Origin: Delphinapterus leucas
Taxonomy: Eukaryota > Chordata > Mammalia > Artiodactyla > Monodontidae
Assembly: GCF_002288925.2 (NCBI RefSeq)
Contig: NW_022098024.1
Location: 3,216,962-3,280,961 of the forward strand
Reading direction: 5' to 3'
Length of the DNA: 64,000 bases
Shown here: positions 22,026-34,682 of the stretch, one piece after another
Layout of the letters: the number at the start of each line of letters is the position of its first letter
Position numbering within the stretch: the stretch's first letter is position 1
Notes under the pieces: model-generated
What the model saw: only the letters and a program-made list of their open reading frames with translations
Told to the model about the DNA's origin: nothing
Database searches by the model: none
Translations under genes and position numbers: made by a program

Positions 22026-22164
22026 GCAAAAGAAAAATAATCTTCCCTTTGTCCAACTTAGTCCAGTCTAATATGTGGTAGTAATTTAATCTTCTACCAG
22101 TAATTCATAAGGCTACCTGTTTCACTACATACTGTATCGCTCAACGTTCTTAATCTTTATAACT
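22026..22164. other. Short unassigned stretch
   Basis: No recognisable element. Confidence 0.4.
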
Positions 22165-22405
22165 GTTGTCATTTTAAAGAGTGAAAGGGATTATATCATT
22201 GCTATGATTTTCACTATTTTGTTTACTAGTGGTATTGAATATCTTTTCATATGTTTAACAGCCATTTGCATTTCCTCCTTTATAAATTGTCGTCATATGT
22301 TGGAATTGTTTTTGGCAATTTGCAGAGAGTTCTTTGTATATTAAATTTATTAGCCTTATGCCTTCCCACATTTCTTGCAATAAGTGTTTGTAATAAACTA
22401 AATGT
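22165..22405 (-). mobile_element. Old L1M ORF2 fragment, antisense
   Basis: 'gtggtattgaatatcttttc', 'atgtttaacagccatttgca', 'gagagttctttgtatatta' and 'ttattagccttatgcctt' follow antisense L1 ORF2 C-terminal order. Confidence 0.7.
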
Positions 22406-22526
22406 AATTTAAAATTTCTATTGCCTAATCATTAAAAGAAGTTTCACAGCTAGGTAGTGTCTAATAGCAATAAAATATGAAACATACTCCTACATTTACA
22501 TAATGCTTAATAATTAACAAAGCTTT

Positions 22527-22733
22527 TTTTTTTTTTTTTGCGGTATGCGGGCGTCTCACTGTTGTGGCCTCTCCCTTTGCGGAGCACAGGCTCTGGACAC
22601 ACAGGCTCAGTGGCCATGGCTCACAGGCCCAGCCGCTCCGCGGCATGTGGGATCTTCCCGGACTGGGGCACGAACCCGTGTCCCCTGCATCGGCAGGCAG
22701 ACTCTCAACCACTGCGCCACCAGGGAAGGGCCC
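22527..22733 (-). mobile_element. CHR SINE
   Basis: Full length, minus orientation. Direct repeat ttaacaaagcttt at 22514-22526 and 22734-22746. The head ends caccagggaaggg, with a changed last base. Confidence 0.96.
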
Positions 22734-22799
22734 TTAACAAAGCTTTATCATGACAGTTTACTTGTAAAAAAATATACTTAACTTTAAAAATAACTCATT

Positions 22800-23470
22800 C
22801 ATATGATTCAAAAATGTAAAGAATACAAAGTACATGTGAAACATTTTCTCCTCGACCCCAAGTGTCTCAGGCTCCTTTGCTAGAGGAAGTCAGTGTTATT
22901 AAAAAATTCTTGTATTTTTCCAGCGTATTTTGAATGTAAAATCAAATGTGTATCATTTTTCTTTTTATAACAAATGGAAACAATAGAGACACTTTGCCTC
23001 TCCTAGCATTTTCATTTAATCATAGATCTTAGAGAATACTCCAGATGATAATGCATGCAGACCTTTCTCATTATTTTCCCTAACAGCATGGTATTTTGCT
23101 TTATAGGTGTACTGTAATTACTTTAGCCAGTGCTCTATTAATGAATATTTAGGCCAGTTAGAATTTTGCTATTACAAAGTGATGGGAAAAATTCATATTT
23201 ATCATTTCACATTTTAAATCTGCAAGATTTAAGAAGAAAAATCACTGGTTGAAAAGTTATCTATGTTTTGGATTTTGATAGATACTACCAAATTTACCCT
23301 CTTCTATAATGTTTGTTTTTCACATTTTTACCTGTTCAATGTGGTATAAAACTTTTTGACTTCTGCAAATCTGATAGGGGAAAGATGATATCTTTGCATT
23401 TCCCTTATTATGGCGGTTCCCTTAACTGAGTGGCAGTTACTTGGTATATGCCCAAATGACTCTTTCACTT
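22800..23470 (-). mobile_element. Old L1M ORF2/3' UTR fragment, antisense
   Basis: The sequence follows antisense L1M order (agcatggtattttgctttat, ctctattaatgaatatttag, taccaaatttaccctcttct, tttttacctgttcaatgtgg). Strongly diverged. Confidence 0.5.
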
Positions 23471-23958
23471 ATCATATACAAGTGAGATTACAAACTGATG
23501 GTCCATAGGCAGGATTTTGCCCAGTGAAGTGTTTTGCATTGTTTGCACCAGGTTTTTTGGGTTTTTTTAAAATTAACTTCCTGAATTTAAATTCTAAAGC
23601 ATTTCCTATAACCATCTGTATTTCCGCTCTATTATAATATCACAAATTTGTCAACATGGGTCCATATTCCCACAAGGCTATTTAAGCTATGTATGCATTG
23701 TTTCATTTGGATAGGACACATAATCTCCAATTCTGCCTGCTTCTCTGCAATCACTAGCGTCTTGCTCCCCTCCCTCAACTACTGCAATCGTTGGCTTTCC
23801 TGAACTTGAGCTTTATAATATCATTGATTTCACTGAACTAGGTATGTTTATTTTTTCTTTAACTATCATTTGCATTTGTATTACTGATAGTTGGTTATAA
23901 AGTAAATCCCACTTGGAATGCCCATTAAATTCTGCTTGTTTTCCTTAAAATTTCAAAT
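23471..23958. other. Unassigned sequence
   Basis: No clear element or gene. The C-rich patch near 23760 is not distinctive. Confidence 0.45.
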
Positions 23959-23960
23959 TA

Positions 23961-24194
23961 AAGTTGACCCTTCAACAACTTGGGGGTTAGGGGCACCAAA
24001 CTTCCACAAAGTTGAAAATCCACGTATAACTTAAAGTTGACCCTTCCTATCCACATTTCCTCCATATCCGAGGTTCTGAATTCTTAGATTCAACCAACTG
24101 CAGGTCATGCAGTAGTGTAGTATTTACCATTGAAAAAAATCCACAGATAGTTGGACCCTTGCAGTTCTAACCTGTATTGTTCAAGGGTCAATTG
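23961..24194. mobile_element. Tigger-type non-autonomous DNA transposon
   Basis: Terminal inverted repeats: aagttgacccttcaacaa at the left; right end reads, reversed, caattgacccttgaacaa. TA occurs on both sides (23959-23960, 24195-24196). Internal text 'gggggttaggggcaccaa', 'gaaaatccacgtataac', 'ttcaaccaactgcaggtcat' fits Tigger-related elements. No transposase. Confidence 0.8.
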
Positions 24195-24360
24195 TATAAC
24201 CGCATCTTTGAATGCCTCTTCAACTATTCCAACCCTCAAATATGTATTTCTTGGATGCCATTATAATTATCTTTAATCTGATTATCAGTTAGTATGTAAA
24301 ATATCTACTGCTTGTGATTTTTAATTGAAATCCATATCTCCTGAATGGATTATAGTACTA

Positions 24361-24515
24361 CCCACTGCTGCGGCCCCTCCCGCTGCAGAGCACAGGCTCT
24401 GGACGCGCGGGCCTAGCTGCTCCGCGGCACGCAGGACCCTCCCGGACCAGGGCATGAACCCGCGTCCCCTACATCGGCAGGCGGACTCCCAACCACTGCG
24501 CCACCAGGGAAGCCC
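24361..24515 (-). mobile_element. CHR SINE, shortened, without A tail
   Basis: Minus orientation, the head ends caccagggaagccc at 24515. The 3' end lacks the accgc-A(n) terminus and about 30 bp of the body (the ggctcagcggccatggctca segment) is missing. No target duplication found. Confidence 0.85.
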
Positions 24516-24693
24516 TATCTGCTTCTTTAAAGCTAATGTAAAATGACATCTAATTGGCAATCTCTTAATTGTTTGAACATTACACATGTTAGAATGACCA
24601 CGTGAAAACCCAAATATTTACTAGCAAGTTGGCAATGGAAAATCCATTATTGGAGGCTAGTACAGAATGCTCCATTTTGGGTAGAAAACTGTT

Positions 24694-24776
24694 TTATATA
24701 TATATACATATACATAGCTCTATATATAGTTATATATAGTATAGTTATATACATAGTTATATATATATAGTTATAA
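24694..24776. repeat. AT-rich microsatellite
   Basis: Tandem TA with irregular tatatag units. Confidence 0.9.
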
Positions 24777-25747
24777 TGGTTTATAAAAACTATTGCTTAG
24801 ATCTAAATGTAGTAAGATTAAGATATTAATGGTTTTGAAACTAGAACATGTATTTAGAAAAAAATAGTGTAATTCTGAAAAGCTGCTGAAGAATTTTCTA
24901 AAGGAGGATAATGTGAGACTACTTTTTTAAGCTTTAAAGGGAAAATCAACACTTTTCTAGATTAAAAATAAAATGAAAACAAATTGATGACCCCACTGTT
25001 TTCCATTACAGAATTGCAGAGGAAGAGACTGTATCACATTCAGAGTGGTTTCTTTTCCATATCAAATCACTTCCCACAAGGGCTTAGTGTTCATTTGGAA
25101 TGATATTTTATTTCATTGTATATTTCTATAAGACCTATTGTCATCAGCTAAGCTCTTTTCAATATTCTATATTTCCTTTCATTGCTATGATGCTGAAAGT
25201 GTCCATTTACATTTTCCAATTCAGATGGCATCCAAAAATGTTAAGCCCTTGCCCTAATTTCTGTGAAATAGAGTGATGGCAGAATTAAAGCTTCTTTGTG
25301 GCACTCATCCCAAGCCACAATCCTTTCTGTCTGAGGAATTCATGACAGACACAATCACAGACAGCTTGTACCCTGTGGTGCTAAGAAATTAAAAGATAAT
25401 GTGAATGATATCACACCAGAAAAACCATTACAGTGATAAACAGAAAAAGACAATTTAGCTTAAGTCTTTGAGACATCTAAAGTAATACTCAACACAGTGA
25501 AAGGTGTAACTTGCCTGTGCGAAAGTCACTGAAATCATTCCTAGATTAAAATCAACATGGACGGAAGAGGTGTTTTGAGGGTGGCAGTGACCTTTGGCAT
25601 GCAATTTAGGTGGGGGGAGCTAACTTCCTCAAAGTTTTATTAACGTCCAGATGAGATCAAAGCCATCTGCCATCTGTCTCTGGATGTTAAAAATAAGTTA
25701 CTGAACTGTAGTTTATTTTCTTCCCTTGAATGTGTATCCACTCTCCT
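24777..25747. other. Unique sequence, no repeat recognised
   Basis: Nearly 1 kb without visible mobile elements. No exon signal. Could include conserved non-coding DNA, which only alignment could show. Confidence 0.45.
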
Positions 25748-25892
25748 TTTTTTTTTTACCATCTTTATTAGAGTGTAATTGCTTTACAGTGGTGTGTTAG
25801 TTTCTGCTTTATAACAAAGTGAATCAGCTATACATATACACATATCCCCATATCTTCTCCCTCTTGCATCTCCCTCCCATCCTCCCTATCCT
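25748..25892 (-). mobile_element. Cetartiodactyl L1 3' end, antisense, 5' truncated
   Basis: T tract, then 'taccatctttattagagtgt', 'aattgctttacagtggtgtg', 'aagtgaatcagctatacata', up to the 'cctccctatcc' motif. Only about 140 bp of 3' UTR. Confidence 0.92.
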
Positions 25893-26046
25893 ATTTTTCA
25901 AATGCAGAGTTCAGACAACAACTGGTTTTTAAAATATTTTGAAGACACTGAGGGAATATGCTATTCATGTTAAAAGAAAATAACTTTTTGTATGAACATG
26001 CAATTCAGATTTCTATATGGCTCTGTGATCTCAGAGCCCTGTGTTT

Positions 26047-26414
26047 TGTTTGTTTGCTTTATAAATTTATTTATTTATTATTTTTACTTATTTATTAGTT
26101 TTTGACTGTGTTGGGTCTTCATTGCTGTGTGCGGGCTTTTTCTAGTTGCTGCGAGCAGGGGCTACTCTTCATTGTGGTATGTGGGATTCTCACTGCGGTG
26201 GCTTCTCTTGTTGCAGAGCACGGGCTCTAGAGTGCGCGGGCTTCAGTAGATGTGGCGTGTGGGTTCAGTAGTTGTAGCTCGCAGGCTCTAGAGTGCAGGC
26301 TCAGTAGTTGTGGTGCATGGGCTTAGTTACTCCATGGCATCTTCCCAGACCAGGGCTTGAACCCATGTCCCCTGCACTGGCAGGCGGATTCTTACTGTGC
26401 CACCAGGGAAGCCC
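26047..26414 (-). mobile_element. Long CHR-type SINE
   Basis: Minus orientation. A/T-rich (TTTA)n tail at 26047-26105, then 'gtgttgggtcttcattgctg' and repeated 'ggctctagagtgcgcgggct' blocks, then the tRNA-like head ending caccagggaagccc. Flanked by agagccctgtgttt (26033-26046) and agagccccgtgttt (26415-26428), a 14-bp duplication with one mismatch. Confidence 0.95.
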
Positions 26415-26721
26415 AGAGCCCCGTGTTTATTAGCTTCATTTGACATTTGAACACTTTGTTAAGGCAAATAATTAAATTTGAGGCATTTTCTATTTTATTA
26501 ATTTATACACAGATAATACACATAATCATAATAAAGTACAATATTGTCAGCTACATTTTCATAAGTTCTCTAAATTGCTGGTTTAAAAATATAGAAAAGA
26601 AATTAAATGTGGTCTATTGAAGGCGCTACTGTGAATAAGAAATGAAAAATAATTTTAATTAACTTACACAGTGTACCAGTTTTGTATTCACAAGCTTGCA
26701 GATAGTCTGTTTCATAGTTAA

Positions 26722-26929
26722 CTTTGTGACCGCCTGGAGGGGTGGGATAGGGAGGGTGGGAGGGAGGGAGACACAAGAGAGAAGAGATATGGGAACATAT
26801 GTGTATGTATAACTGATTCACTTTGTTATAAAGCAGAAACTAACACACCATTGTAAAGCAATTATACCACAAAAAAAAAGTTAAAAAAAAAAAATAAACC
26901 AAAAAAAAAAAAAAAAAACAACAACAAAG
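26722..26929 (+). mobile_element. Cetartiodactyl L1 3' end, 5' truncated
   Basis: Begins at ctttgtgaccgcctggaggg and continues to an A-rich tail. Short direct repeat tagttaa at 26715-26721 and 26930-26936. The polyadenylation signal region reads tataccacaaaaaaaaag, so the usual ccaataaag is mutated. Confidence 0.92.
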
Positions 26930-26936
26930 TAGTTAA

Positions 26937-28250
26937 ATATGCCCTCTGAAAACTTTATAAAAAATCAATTTGCTTAGCAAAGTGTTCTGATAAATAGCCA
27001 CTAGCTAAATAGGCCGAGCTGTGATTAGTTTCCCCAGTAACTGGGACTGTTATGTCAGGTCCAAATTGAAAGGGACGGTCAGTGACCCTGGATTGAGTCA
27101 GTGTGGAAAAGGGTCTGGGTGGAGATGCGAAACGAGGAGAGAATTAGTAACACCCACAAAGTACCCGAGGACTAGCCCCAAGGAAATACGCTGAAGATGC
27201 TCTAACTCTCCAACCATGATTTCCAAGTTCTTATTATTTTTCTAACTTGTCTTTCCCCTTTAGATTGGTACTCAGTATTGACTAAAAATTAATGTCACGT
27301 ACATACAAATATATTCAGCTAAGTCACATTACACTGTGTAGTTTTCCCAACGTCCTATATCCACTTCTAGAAAATCAATATCGAGCAGACTTTTGAAGTA
27401 GGTATATACCAGTAGCAATAAAAAATATCAGAAATTATAAAAATATGGCATTCAACTATATCAAGTTTCTCTACCAATGCTCCTTTTTGAAAGAGATTTT
27501 TACAAAATGTATAAACTTTTTGTATTTCCACCAAATAAAGGCAGAAGGGAAATATATCAAACTTCTGGAGGATGGTAAATATACTTTTTTTGCCCTCCTA
27601 TTCCTCCATTGTACTTCATCCAGCCAACTTCACTCAAGAAATAATTTGTTGAACTAGTTGAACATTGATATAATTATTTTGTTTTTGATAAACTATCACT
27701 TTAATGAGCTATTAATAGTCTTCAAAACATAAACTCTTTTATCTACCTATATATTTCCATAGTGTCTCTCACCATAGTTTTAATATGCTTTGGAATATGT
27801 GCTCTATTAGTCCAATGATACAAAACAAATGGGAGAAATGTAGCTAATTTGGGAACATTCATTTGAATTTCTGAAAGTCTTCTTAGATTATGTGGTCTTG
27901 CCACATAATGTTTAATGTTCTGCCTGGCCTCCTAACTTCACAGTATTTAAACCATGGAAGGTGATCATATTTATACACATTTGTGGAGCCAGCTCTGGCA
28001 ACTGAACTATGGTACCAAACCTATTCTAGACAAAATAAGGGAAGTACAAATATGGTGGATGATTTGGCTGTGATATTAATGACCTCTTTAGAGGCACTGA
28101 AAGAGGAAGTAGATCTTCCTATGGATGCATATTTCCTGGTGTCTGGTCTCTCAACCAGGACCCGGACACTTGCCAGAACTTTGACTTGATGACTTTTTCA
28201 CACACGTATGTCCATCAAACATTACCTGAGCTACACCCAAGGTTGGTTTT
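26937..28250. other. Mostly unique sequence
   Basis: No repeat I can name. A 68-codon frame at 27983 has no domain. The 27000-27200 part is somewhat GC-richer than its surroundings. Confidence 0.45.
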
Positions 28251-28254
28251 GTGG

Positions 28255-29420
28255 GCATGTGAATTCTGCAGTCACACAGGGCCCCAGCTCAGAAGGGTCC
28301 TGAGCTTGGTTTAACACCCTGTTGTCACTGTCTTGACAGTCTTATTATCTTTGACTTTGTGTTTTGGAAGTGAATTCCAGGGGCACAATTAAATATGGCT
28401 GGAGGGGGTATGGGAGGCATGGAGTCTCAGAGCAAATACAGTCCTGCCTCCCAGCCATCCTGTGTAGACTTTCAGTTGCCCACTCCCTTGCTTTCTGGCA
28501 CCCCACCTGGGACAAGAGGTCTTCTTTTCTGCTGTGGGAGTGGGGGCAGGGAAAGGGGAGATTCCACATTCTACTTTGGCCCTTCATTCCTCAGTGGGGG
28601 CCTGGGTATGAGTGCAACTCAGGGGACTGTGGTCAGAGTCCAGAGTTGGGCACCTGTTCTTTGGGTGTCTTTAGGGGGAAACTGGTTAGAGTCATTGCCA
28701 CCCATGGTTGGCGACTCCAGGTGCATCCAGTCTGCAGCCAGAGGCCATCTGTTAAGGGTGGGAGGGGTTAGCCCTTCTGAGGTAGGTTGGGGCTCTAGGA
28801 AGGGGGATGACTGCTTTAAATTCCTCAGCTTCTGCCCCAGCAGGGGTTGGGCATCAGTCTGGCTGGTGACTCTTAGAAGGGGGAAGCTGGCAGTATCAGG
28901 TCCTAGCTGGGGCTTCCATGGGCCTCTAATCACAGACTGAGTGTCAGGGGCAGCTGTGAGGGTTTGCATATCCTGGTACTCGCATCTCCAAGGCAGTGCC
29001 CCTCAGGATGTCTATATGCCTGGCCAAAAAAATGCTTTTCCTTCCTCTATCCTCCCCAGGTATAACTTGGACCAGCCAGAGGTAAACTCTAAGAATGAGC
29101 TATAAGATACAAACTGTGTCATTTTGGTGTTTCCAAAAGTGAGTTGAATGCACTTACATTTGTATTTAGAACTAACATTGTACACTATAAAGAATAACAG
29201 AAAAATTTTGCTAATATCAATAATTTAAAAAGCACTTAGAATGATATTAAATACCAAATTAAACCACTATGATAAGTCAAGGGACAGACCATGGAAGAAA
29301 GGAAAAGCTTTATATTTTAGTACCTTTGCAGCACTCTTTTCCTAACTTCTTGAACAAAAGGCCCTGCATTTTCATTTTGCACTGTGTCCCACAAATTATA
29401 TAGTCAGCCCTGCTTGTACC
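28255..29420. repeat. GC-rich block, probably a large ancient repeat, family unassigned
   Basis: The left edge ('cacagggccccagctcagaa', 'gagcttggtttaacaccctg') and the right edge ('aacaaaaggccctgcatttt', 'cattttgcactgtgtcccac') both resemble pieces of one common mammalian interspersed repeat. Between them lies GC-rich sequence with a 181-codon plus-strand frame (28395-28940; MAGGGMGGMESQ..., ending GFHGPLITD) and a 116-codon minus frame. Neither frame shows a domain, signal peptide or membrane segment. The frames are plausible by-products of high GC. I do not assign a product. Confidence 0.35.
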
Positions 29421-31640
29421 TAACTGTATTGGCTTCTGTCTCAGTGTCAGATGATATCGACTTCTTTTTGCCTTTCTTTTCTTCTTAATCCAGTCTTCTG
29501 AATGGATTTGCCTTTCAGATACACACACTACATGTGCCTCCCTGGGTCAGTGTCCTTCTGGCCCCTCCACATGGGACTTGACAACCTCCACGCACTCAGA
29601 AGTTTCTTCCTGGATTGTATTCTTGGTCCTGAATTTCCCTGTCTGGGCTTTCTGGCTGATAGATTGTACGCATGTATGTGGTTGGCAGACATAGGTATCG
29701 CTGGATATGAATGAAATTTGCAGCAGGAGTTTCAGTAAGAACTGGGAAATATGGAATGGATTACTTCAGGTTGTTGTGGTTTCAGCGTTGGTGGTGAGGA
29801 CAGGAATATTGTGTGAGAAGTCAAATATTTGATTTACAGCAGGCTTAGAGAATCAGTAATGTCCTTTTCATCTCTAAACTTTATGATTTCAAAGAAGAAG
29901 GGCTATTGTTGATATAAGAAAAATAAATTATTTCTAGTATGCTTTTCATGATTATGAAATATCATTAAAAATTGCCCTGAAAATCTAGGCTGATTATAGC
30001 AGTTCCATAATTCTGGTTGAGGCAACTGGGTAGAAATCTTTAGGCTCATATTGCTGGCACAATTTGCTGACATTTTAGAGGGAATGCAGTGTTATGCAGT
30101 ATTAACAGATGAAAGAAATAAAGGAATTAAAGTTAGATGTCTGATTTGATCCAATCACTCATCTTACTAGTATTTTCAAAATCAGTAATTTGTGTCCACA
30201 TTGAAAGCAGTTTGTGAACTTCGGCCATTCATTTAATAACTCCTAGCCTATTTCATTGCCTTTAATAATGTCTCATTTTGTGATCGGATGCAATAACATA
30301 TAGAAAGTCTCCAGCGTTACATACCAAATAAAATTTAATTCCATTTCTTTTTGGAACATCTTAGTTTAACCACATTTTCATAATGTACTACCACATGACA
30401 GAAGCAATGAACCTCACCAAATGTCTTTGTAAATGTGGGTACTTATAATCTTAGGAGAGTAACGTATAAAAAATGTAAGACATTAATTAATTTAATTAAT
30501 TTAAAATACAAAGGAGAATTACATTAGTTGATTGATGTTATTCTCCTGTGTATTTTCCTTCTCCTTTATATTTTCCTATACAATCACATAAAGTACATAA
30601 GGGCTAAGTTTTGAATTACCCACTAAAAAAGGGCTTGGGCAAATTGTTCCAATTATTTAGAAAAATATTTATCCTTATCTGTGATAGATAGTGCCTGCGT
30701 GATATTACTAGATGTTCAAACTTAAATTGCAACATTAGTACATGTGGGTACCCCTTCCCTTCTTCTCTGATTCTCTTTGCATATAAGGAATGTGAAACAT
30801 AACAAAATAACAACTTGCTTTATGTTTTTTTCATTAGGGCCTATATCAATGATACAGGTCCAAGCTGGTTAAGGTTTTTGCGTTATAAAGCCATGTTGCT
30901 TAATCCAATGCAGTTGGTTCTTCCCCTTTCCAATGCGATTGCTTATATAAATGTTTGTTGATTTAATTTCTTAATGTGTTTCATAACTTTTAATTTATTT
31001 TTATCCTCCCAGCTACTTGGTGCCATAGCCTCCCATATGATCTCACTATTGCTAATTTTATTTGTATTTCAAACTATGTTCTATTCTCCTGCTAGGGTCA
31101 ACTTCCTAAGATAAGGAATTCAAGATTTTATTTGAAGGGAAATAGCAAACACCCTTCTTCCTTTCCAGGGTTTGGAACCAACCAGAAGTTAAGACAAAGA
31201 AGAGAGACGGATGAAAATACAAAAGCCACCCTTAATACTCATATAATTTCTTAAAGAATATGGATTTAGATGTTCAGCCAAATGTGTTTACTTATAACCT
31301 GCTACCCAAGCGTATCCCCTTGAATAGCCCATTGGGTAGAAAGTTTGGATTTATAGAGCAAACACAATCGCTACAGCTGCTGACTCTTAAAGCTGAATAG
31401 GGTAGGGGCTGGGGTGTGTGTGTGTGGGGGGTGAACACAGTTAATCTTCAGAGTTAATAGATTACCTGCAACAATCTACCCATGTCAACCTTTCAAAAAT
31501 CAAACGCTTGTTACCCATGGGGCAGTATGTCAGGTCTCTCCCACCACCATAAAAAAACAACAACAAAAGGATATCTCTGTGAGGCAATTTACACCAACGC
31601 TACCTAAAATCCTTCCATGATTGTTTAGACAATAATTTTG
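29421..31640. other. Unique AT-rich sequence
   Basis: No repeat or gene recognised over about 2.2 kb. Short TG/G tract at 31411-31430. Confidence 0.45.
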
Positions 31641-31644
31641 AGCT

Positions 31645-31990
31645 CTCTTTCCCAGCCCTCAAACCCTATCCCCACCATATGGTTCCATGAAATGGCCCTA
31701 CCTCACCTACCTCTCATTACCTGTACTTCAGCGCAAATTACATTCTGCCACATAGGACTTTCCTCCACATATTGGCATGTTGTGTCTCCATATTTATTCC
31801 CATGCCATTGCCTTAACATACAAAGCCTTCCTCTTGGATTATTCTGATTATCAAACTTGTACTCATCCTTCACAATTTAGATGAGATACTGACTCTTCCA
31901 AAGACAATTCTCTGATCTTCTAGGTGGAATTATTATTCCCCTCTGCTGGATCCTGGAGCTCTCTGCTCATTCATTTAGTGTGATATTCCC
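31645..31990 (+). repeat. Possible L2 fragment
   Basis: The C/T-rich order 'gccattgccttaacataca', 'aagccttcctcttggattat', 'actcatccttcacaatttag', 'atgagatactgactcttcc' resembles sense L2 3' sequence. Diverged. Confidence 0.45.
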
Positions 31991-32029
31991 AGTCATCTGG
32001 CTTTCTAGAGTAGAAAGATGACTAATTTG

Positions 32030-32215
32030 ACAAGAGTCTGAATCTCACCTCTGTTGCTTACCAGTTGTGAATTTCTGAATTAGTCACTATTATTTCGGTA
32101 TCATTCTTCAAACCATAAAATGTGGATGATAATGCCTAATACATAGGGTATTTATGAAGGCAAACAAGAGGAAGTAGGTTAAAATCACTTTGGAATATTA
32201 GAGCTCAATATATTT
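32030..32215 (-). repeat. MIR SINE, antisense
   Basis: 'gagtctgaatctcacctctg', 'ttgcttaccagttgtgaatt', 'cataaaatgtggatgataat', 'gcctaatacatagggtattt', ending 'agagctcaatatatttg'. Confidence 0.75.
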
Positions 32216-33268
32216 GTTTCATATTTTCTTTCATCTCTTTCTACACTATTTTTGGTATATAGTAAATCTCTCTCTATATATATATATGGAAGTTTCTTTT
32301 TAATTATAATAATTGTGAATAAAAAGAAAATAAAATGTATTGGGGTACTCCAAATGTACCTGACATAGCATATAGCATCTGTTCCATTTTTATTATTCAA
32401 TGAGGAAAATCAAAAGGGAATATTTTTGGTGTGAAGAATATTTCTTTAGGTTGTTCCAGAAATAAATACTGATATTCTGAGAACCAATAAAAAAGAGTCT
32501 CAGTGCACTGAAGACACTGTGGTTTTTGTAAAATTATGAGAAGTACCTTGATTTTCATGATACATAATATTAGAATTTTGCTTTAAAACGGCAAAATAAA
32601 TTGTCTGACAAAAAAGTGTTCAAGGTAGAGAAATCATGCATAAGAAAACATTAAAATGACTGATATTTTGAGGTCATAAGCTGTCATTTATTGATTTAAA
32701 AAAATTAACTTAATATTGCAATGCTGAATGTGATAAAGTGTGATACATGGTGAATAAATTAAGATATATACCTGGGAAGAAGCATCTGGCTAACAAAATG
32801 GGGTCCCCTCTGGTAGCTACTGTCCTGATGGATATACCATGATTTACAGCCTGGTCCTACAAGACTTTGCCCACACACTTAAGTTTTTCATTGCTTATAC
32901 TGAGGACACGGAGGCTTACAAAGACCATCTTGATGCTATAAAAAGCATAACCCTGTGTGCTTTGTGGGGATCTTTTGAACTTTTTTGAGAGGGAGCTTAT
33001 CTTTTCATTGCTCTAGAAGACCTGAAAACAGTCTATACTCTAAACTCTAAATAAGACTGAGAAAATCGAATTATCACATATCAGCCCTGCACACATATGT
33101 TCATTTTTTGTTACAAAACTATGCATTATTTCTATAATTTAAATTTTAATATGAAACTTGATAACTCTTACAGGCCATATAGATTTGTGTATACTATTCA
33201 TTACATTCAAGTCATCTAAGGGATTTAGGGCTTATCGGTGGAAAGCCATAGACTGAGGTCACTGTCTG
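32216..33268. other. AT-rich unique sequence
   Basis: Short TC/TA run at 32266-32288. No gene signal. Confidence 0.45.
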
Positions 33269-33606
33269 TCTTAGTCCTTTAGGGCTGCTATAACAGACCA
33301 CCATAGATTGGGTGGCTTATAAACAACAAAAATTAATTTCTCACAGTTCTGGAGACTGGGGAGTCCAAGATCAAGGAGCCAGCAAATTTGGTGTCTGGTG
33401 AGATCCTGCTTCTTGGTTCACAGAGGCCATCTTCTCATAGTGTCCTCATGTGGAGGAAAGGGGGTTCTCTGGGGTCTGTTATAAAAGGACACTAGTCCCA
33501 TTTGTGACTTAATCAGATACAAAAGTTCCCACCTCCCAATACCATAACACTGGGGGTTAGGATTTCAACATAAGAATCTGGCGGACAATGAACGTTCAAT
33601 TGATAG
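33269..33606 (-). mobile_element. MLT1-type (ERVL-MaLR) solo LTR, antisense
   Basis: Starts tgtcttagtcctttagggct and passes 'ccatagattgggtggcttat', 'tctcacagttctggagact', 'ggtgtctggtgagatcctgc', 'gggggttaggatttcaacat', ending near 'gttcaattgatagca'. An ancient non-coding LTR relic; no internal retroviral region adjoins it. Confidence 0.9.
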
Positions 33607-34682
33607 CACTGTCCTGCATGTGACAGCTGAAACTGAGGTCTTCAAATTTACCTTCTGAAATATGCTGGGATTTCTGTGACATTTCCACATGATAGTATAA
33701 AATGTCAGTTCCTGAACTTTCTGTTGAGGGATAAAAATTATTTGATGACAACAACTTGGCATTAATGATCTAGCTTATATTCAAAATGGCCATTGTCTAT
33801 GTATCTCTAACATATACTTCTAAAGAATTTAGACTTCTAATAAATTCTTTTCTTGTAAAAATATTCTTTTCACCTGCTAGAGGCTATTTCTTGCAAAATT
33901 GGGCATTTGCCTATGAAAATGAGTAATTGAACATGGAATGATTTATTTTATCTGTGCATAAGATTACTACAAAATTAAAGCATGGTGCTTTGCTGATGAA
34001 AAATTATGCTTAAAAAAAGTTCTCAATGTCAAACTTAAAGGAGTTTTCAGTTGAAAAGCAGCATTCAGATCCTTCAGGATGACTATTTTTTTCTTAGAGT
34101 AATCTGTAGTATGACAACTAGAATCATGCATCAGGCTTAAGAGTTTCACCACAGTTACTTCTTGATACCTAATGGGCCATTGTTACAGCTGCTTCCGCTC
34201 TGGCTTTTCTTCCATTCCATTTTCTATCCCAGGTTTGCCATGTGTTTTCTCTACTAACTCCATACCATAAAGAACTCTATTTTTGAGTCTACAATAAAGT
34301 AGAAGGGAGTTGGAAAGAAGCAGAGGGACATGCTATAAAGTTGAAGAATTAAGATAAAAACTTTTGTCTAGTTTCACTTGATCTTCTTCCAGAGGTGAGT
34401 TTGGCATGATTTTTTTTACCAGGAAAATAAGTTCCAATGCACTGCTCATGATTCATTCTAGACAAGCCTTTCTTTGTGCCTGCTGGGGCACATCACCTTG
34501 TGTGTAGAGGGTCGCCCCCATTTTCCAGGTATGCTCCTCTTCTATATCATGAAATAGCAGATTTTTGCCAAGCACCCTCTTGAAACTATATTTATTGTAA
34601 GTTCTTCAAATAGATAACTTATTTCTTGAGGTCAGGAAAAAAATTCTGTACTATTTACAACATTAATATTAAAGGTGAATGG
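33607..34682. other. Unique sequence
   Basis: No repeat or gene recognised. Confidence 0.45.

Noticed and set aside
28395..28940. 181-codon open frame as a protein gene
   Set aside because: No domain, no exon context, GC-rich block with repeat-like edges; recorded as a finding only.
29041..29090. Mini-exon (pyrimidine tract, cag, 22 bases, gtaaac)
   Set aside because: Weak motif match that occurs often by chance; no coding continuity on either side.
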